Of a stretch of DNA of 64,000 bases, positions 60,150-64,000 are shown one piece after another. Below the pieces are notes generated by a model. That model was not told the DNA's origin and did not search any database. It saw only the letters and a program-made list of their open reading frames with translations. Source of the stretch: Tilletiaria anomala UBC 951. Its lineage: Eukaryota > Basidiomycota > Exobasidiomycetes > Georgefischeriales > Tilletiariaceae. How positions within the stretch are numbered: the first letter of the stretch is position 1; each line of letters opens with the position of its first letter. The stretch is from NCBI RefSeq assembly GCF_000711695.1, contig NW_013546958.1:38950-102949 (forward strand), read 5' to 3'. A program made the position numbers and the translations under genes.

Positions 60150-62157
60150 ATGGTGTCCGCAGATGGCCATGCCGCCGGCGCAGCCTCCACTGCCGAGTGG
60201 GACAACCACCAGACGCCCGTCGCCACACCTGCGCCGAGCGTGCTAAATTCTTGTAGAGCGTCGACACTTGCCGAGAGTCCTCTCAAGGATGACTTCTCGC
60301 AAATCGAACGCCACGACATCGACGACACCCTAGACTTGGAAAAGCAGCCTCCTTCCTGTGCCGAAGCGCTCGGGGAAATGCAAAGGGCTGCTCCTGCTCC
60401 TGCAACTCCAACCCCTCTCCCTGCAGGCGCAACATCGTCGTCTGCCTCATTCGTCAAGGAGAAAGAAGACGGCGGCAGCGAGGAGGATCCATATCTGGTC
60501 CGCTTTGCGGCGGGCGACCTAGCAAATCCGCGGAACTGGCCAACGTGGAAGAAGGTCTTGACTATCGGGTGCATATCGACCAATGCCTTCATCATCTCGC
60601 TCATGGCTAGTGCGTACCTCTTTGTCAGCGAGACTGCCAAGGTACAATTCGACAGTACCACAAATGTTGGTGAGTAGCAGCATTGTCTACGTGCTGCAAC
60701 GCAGAAGGAAACTCACGCCGCCTCGACGCCGCGCTTGTTCGTTTGCAGCAACCCTCGGCTTTGTCTTGTACGTCATGATGTGGGGAGCCTCCGGTCTCCT
60801 GCTCTCGCCTCTTTCCGACCAGTATGGTCGCAAGTACGTCCTTTCCGGCAGCTCGCTGTTGTGGACGCTCTTTCACGTCAGCGCAGCGCGCGCAGCAAAT
60901 ATGCAGACGCTCCTGGTCTGTCGCGCACTCGCTGGTCTGACTGGCAGCGCAAGCATGGTTCTCGGCGCTTCTGTCAGCGTTGAGATGTTCACGGGTATCA
61001 ATGTTGCTCGGGGCAGTACGCTGTTCATGGTGAGCATTTTGGCGGCTATAAAATTGACTCTTGAGCATTGTAACTGATGGATTCGCTTTGCTTCGTCTAA
61101 TGATACAGCTGAACGTTTTTCTCGGACCCGTGCTCGGCCCATGTGTAGGCGGAATTATCGCGAGCTTCGCCAAGCCGATCATCAGCGACGATGCAGGCTG
61201 GCGCATTGTCTTTTACATTGCCATCGTCGCCGGAACCATCTTCACCGTCATCTACTTCACGATTTACCCCGAATCGCACCATGCCACCATCCTTCGTCAG
61301 CGTGCACGGCAGCTGCGCCAGCAACATTCGGACAAACCTTACGCTACCGAGATTGAGAGGCAAGGGTCGATCACGCTCGTGAGGAAGCTGGCGGCCGTCA
61401 TCACCACCGCTGCCACGATGCTTGTCAGCGAACCTGTCATCCTCTTCATCGCCCTTTGGCAGGTTGTCATTACGGGGTGAGTCGCGATGGTGTTCAAAAT
61501 CCTTTGACCAACGCTGTTCAGGTTTGATTCTTACTTGTTCCAATCCCAATCGTTCGTAGCGTCGTGTACTCCTTCTTCGACTCGGCCGTCGTTGTGTACG
61601 GTCCCGGCGGTCACAACTTTGCACCGTGGCAGATCGGCCTCACTTTCTTGGGCATGGGCGTGGGTATGCTGCTTGCGAGCTGCACCTGCCTGACGCTGGA
61701 ACTGATGTGGTACGTCAAGCAGACCGTGAAGCGCCAAGGCTCGCTTCCACCAGAGCTGCGAATCCCACCAGCAATCATATACTCGTGCATATGCTTTTGC
61801 GGCCTCTTCACCTTTGCGGGCACAACGTCCAGCAACAAGATCCATTGGTCAGGACCCGTAATCGCCAGTGGCATCTTCGCTTTCGGGTTCCTGAACCTCA
61901 TCAACTCCACCTTCCTGTACCTCGTCGATACTTTCGGCATACGCTCCGGCTCTGCCGTCGCCGCCGTTGGCCTCGTCCGTTGCGTCGCCACAAGCGCCTT
62001 CCCGCTCTTCTCGACGCAGTTCTACCGCAATGTCGGCCCGCAGAATGCGACGATCATCCTCGCCTGTGTCTGCGTCGCCATGACCGCCATTCCGCCGATC
62101 GCCTACAAGTATGGCGTCGTGCTCCGAGGCATGTCAAAGTACGCCATCAAAGGGTGA
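60150..62157 (+). CDS. MFS drug/polyamine:H+ antiporter (DHA1-type, 12 TM)
   Basis: Four exons (60150-60669, 60749-61029, 61109-61476, 61560-62157) give 588 aa. DHA1 MFS proteins export drugs, polyamines and other small organics at the plasma membrane. A 115-residue polar N-terminal tail leads to EEDPYLVRFAAGDLANPRNW, typical just before TM1 in fungal DHA1 members. TM2-3 carry the MFS signature LSPLSDQYGRKYVL. TM5 shows FLGPVLGPCVGGIIA across an intron, close to the antiporter motif gxxxGPxxGG. The second half includes GVVYSFFDSAVVVYGPGGHN, GIFAFGFLNLINSTFLYLVD and GIRSGSAVAAVGLVRC. No obvious transposition scar is seen. A decayed relative lies immediately upstream. Substrate is unknown; Tpo- and Flr-like exporters are the nearest familiar types. 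Confidence 0.9.
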
Positions 62158-62496
62158 CATTGCGAGTGCAAAGTTAGGGCCCGTGCACTGAGTGGGGTTG
62201 AACTCACAGAATAGACCTTGCAAACATAGAGCGCATCGCAGGCAGCATTCGACACGTTGCAGATACAGAGAGCATCATAGACAGCACCCTCGATAGACGT
62301 TGCATTCAACAAGAGCACCATAGACAGTACTCGCAGTAGACTGTGCAAAAGCCAGCGTTTTCGAAAACAATAGCACTACGTATACATTTGCCATGCCATT
62401 TTGACCGAACATCTTGCGTCTGCTGCTTGTTGAGAAAAAGCAACAAAGCGAACAAGCGAGAACTACCGCCACACATGCCTGCCCCCGCTCACCGCC
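62158..62496. other. Convergent 3' intergenic region
   Basis: 339 bp between the stops of the MFS transporter (+) and the lactonase-like gene (-). A loose array of short GCA/ATAGAC-containing units runs from about 62215 to 62340, with imperfect repetition of CATAGA-type words. No gene is seen. Confidence 0.45.
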
Positions 62497-63975
62497 TCAT
62501 GGAGCGAACCCCGTGAAGGCAAGGTTGGGGAAGTTAGCGTACTCTGCGCCAGTCTTGGCGAGGTCTCCGGTGAGCAGGTCACGCTTGAAGATGACAGCGT
62601 TGCCCGTGGCCTGGTGGCCGACAGCAGCGTACTGGGCTTCGGGATCGAGCGAGAGGCTGAAGTGGCGCACGTTGAGCCCGCCGGAGGGCACCCACTTGAG
62701 GAAGGCGATGGCGCCCGTGTGCGCGTCGCGCGAAAAGATGGTGATGTGGTCCTCCGTTTCATCGCCGCGGTCGCTGACGTAGACAAAGCGCCCGTCGGGC
62801 GAGACGGCGACCTCTGCGACAGTGCGCTGCGGGCCCTCAGTCGGCGTGCCGCCCAGCGGCGTGCCCGGAGGCACAGCAAGGACCGGTTCGCCTATCTGTG
62901 TCAGCTTGCTGCTCTCCTCATCGACGGCAAAAGCGGTGAGCGAGCAGGCGAGCTCTGACGCGAGGTACGCGTATGTCTTCCCTCCCTCGGGCGGCTGAGG
63001 GTGCCTGTGGCACTGGCCACCGACCGTACTCTGCCCCGGCGGGTAGAAAGCAATGTGCCGCGGCCCGCTGCCGGCGGGTACGTCGGTGCTACCAACCAAA
63101 TTGGTTTGCTCGCAAGAGAACGGGTCGAGCTTCAAGCAGTGGATCTGGTCCGCGCCAAGGTCGGGGACGTAGACAAAGCGGCCAGTAGGCGAGGTGACAA
63201 CCTCGTGCGCGTAGCTATGGTCCTGCCGCGAGCTGACGGGCCCGACAGGAGAGGAGGCAGGACGCTGGAACTGGAAGTGCTTCACCGTCGAGGGCGCCGC
63301 AGCGTCTGTGGAGGCAATGCTGCCGTCGGGTGCCAGCCTGAAGACGCCGACCGAGCCGTTGTTGTAGTTAGCTGTGTCAGAGAAATTGCAGAAAGGTGGT
63401 CAGTCGAGGGTTTGGCGCAGAGGACAGGCAGGGTTTGCCTGGTGCGAATTCGAAATGATTCTCACCTACAAACAAGCACTTTTCGCCTGCGCCCTGCTGG
63501 CCGGTAAGCGCAAGGGCAACGGGGCCGTCGCCGCCAGGGTAGCTGCCGTATTTGATCTGCTGGTCCGTGCCGATCTTTCTCAGGACGCCGGTCTTGTCGT
63601 CGGTGACGACATGTGCAAAGACGCGTCCGGGTACGTCCTCGTCGACCGAGTAGACGTACTTGGTTCGCTCTCCGCCGTCGGTCGCGAATGCGAGCCAGGA
63701 GGGAGAGCTGCCGGCTGCATTGACAGGGATCGCTGCATCGGGGACAAGCGTGGAAGGAGGGGTGAAGGTGAAGGCTTGGCTGCGAGGGTGCCGTCAGTAG
63801 GGGTTCTGTTGTTCGCGCTACAGGTGTGCAGAGAAGTGCCCACTTACATGTTCCCATCGTAGTTGCCCAGGTAGAGCCGGTGTATCTGCTTATCGAACAT
63901 CTTATGCTTGGGTGGTGCTGCTTCACCCATTGCAATGGGGAGAAGCGTGGTGATCGTGGCGATGGCGAGGCGCAT
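62497..63975 (-). CDS. 6-phosphogluconolactonase-type (PF10282-like) seven-bladed beta-propeller protein
   Basis: Three exons (63848-63975, 63466-63779, 62497-63371) give 438 aa. This family (bacterial YbhE/Pgl, fungal lactonases and cycloisomerases) forms a seven-bladed propeller that hydrolyses sugar lactones or isomerises cis,cis-muconates. Blade signatures are visible: LYLGNYDGN, LFVANYNNGSVGVF (restored across intron 2), HEVVTSPTGRFVYVPDLGAD, GPRHIAFYP, VAEVAVSPDGRFVYVSDRGD and RHFSLSLDPEAQYAAVGHQA. The N-terminus, MRLAIATITTLLPIAMGEAA, looks like a signal peptide, which suggests a secreted or secretory-pathway enzyme rather than a cytosolic pentose-phosphate one. Exact substrate is open. 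The upstream flank reaches the window edge 25 bp after the start codon, so its promoter is not in view. Confidence 0.88.
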
Positions 63976-63991
63976 CTATTCGAAAACAGTA

Positions 63992-64000
63992 GGGGGGGGG
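63992..64000. repeat. G homopolymer at the window edge
   Basis: Nine consecutive G residues end the window, 17 bp upstream of the lactonase-like start codon. It may be a genuine promoter-proximal homopolymer or the ragged end of a contig; the sequence alone cannot tell. Confidence 0.7.

Overview
The window is nuclear DNA from a basidiomycete fungus, most likely of the smut lineage (Ustilaginomycotina). Coding sequence is GC-rich, genes carry short introns (37 to about 200 nt, mostly 60-110) with GTGAGT/GTGCGT-type donors and CTGAC-like branch sites. Proteins have long Ser/Ala/Gln/Pro-rich disordered extensions. One gene is an ACU-type alkali-cation P-ATPase, a family described from smuts and some yeasts. 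The lineage call is inference. No tRNA, rRNA, CRISPR array or intact transposon was recognised.

Layout, left to right: a gene-poor 3.4 kb with a broken coiled-coil ORF; an NRAMP metal transporter (+); a very long BAR-PH-ArfGAP protein (+); the mitochondrial S-adenosylmethionine carrier (-) divergent from a PDK1/Pkh-type kinase (+); a secreted type-B carboxylesterase with a lectin-like N-terminal module (-); a 2.5 kb gene-free stretch; a GST-like protein (-) divergent from a DUF4336 protein (+); a TVP38/VTT membrane protein (-) divergent from an Apq12-like nuclear-envelope protein (+); an AhpD-like protein (-); a 12-exon ACU ATPase (-); a 50-residue metallothionein (+) whose first exon is only two codons; a Sec24C/D-type (Lst1/Sfb3-like) COPII adaptor (-) divergent from a fused SHB17-like phosphatase/thymidylate synthase (+); a 1366-residue protein ending in an Hsp20 domain (-); a 3.8 kb gene-free stretch; a decayed MFS transporter copy followed by its intact relative (+); and a 6-phosphogluconolactonase-type beta-propeller protein (-).

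Exon-intron models were built by hand by joining frames at GT..AG sites. Each model keeps phase throughout and restores known family motifs across the joins. Coordinates run from start codon to stop codon; UTRs are not called.

The genes are mostly unrelated housekeeping functions (metal and cation transport, vesicle traffic, signalling, one-carbon and nucleotide metabolism), and no secondary-metabolite cluster is visible. The standout is the single reading frame that joins a complete SHB17-type histidine phosphatase to a complete thymidylate synthase. It would physically couple ribose-phosphate supply to dTMP synthesis. Other points of interest are the MFS gene/pseudogene pair, the giant Hsp20 protein, the lectin-esterase architecture, a five-residue cysteine-containing insertion in the ArfGAP zinc finger, and the micro-exon metallothionein.
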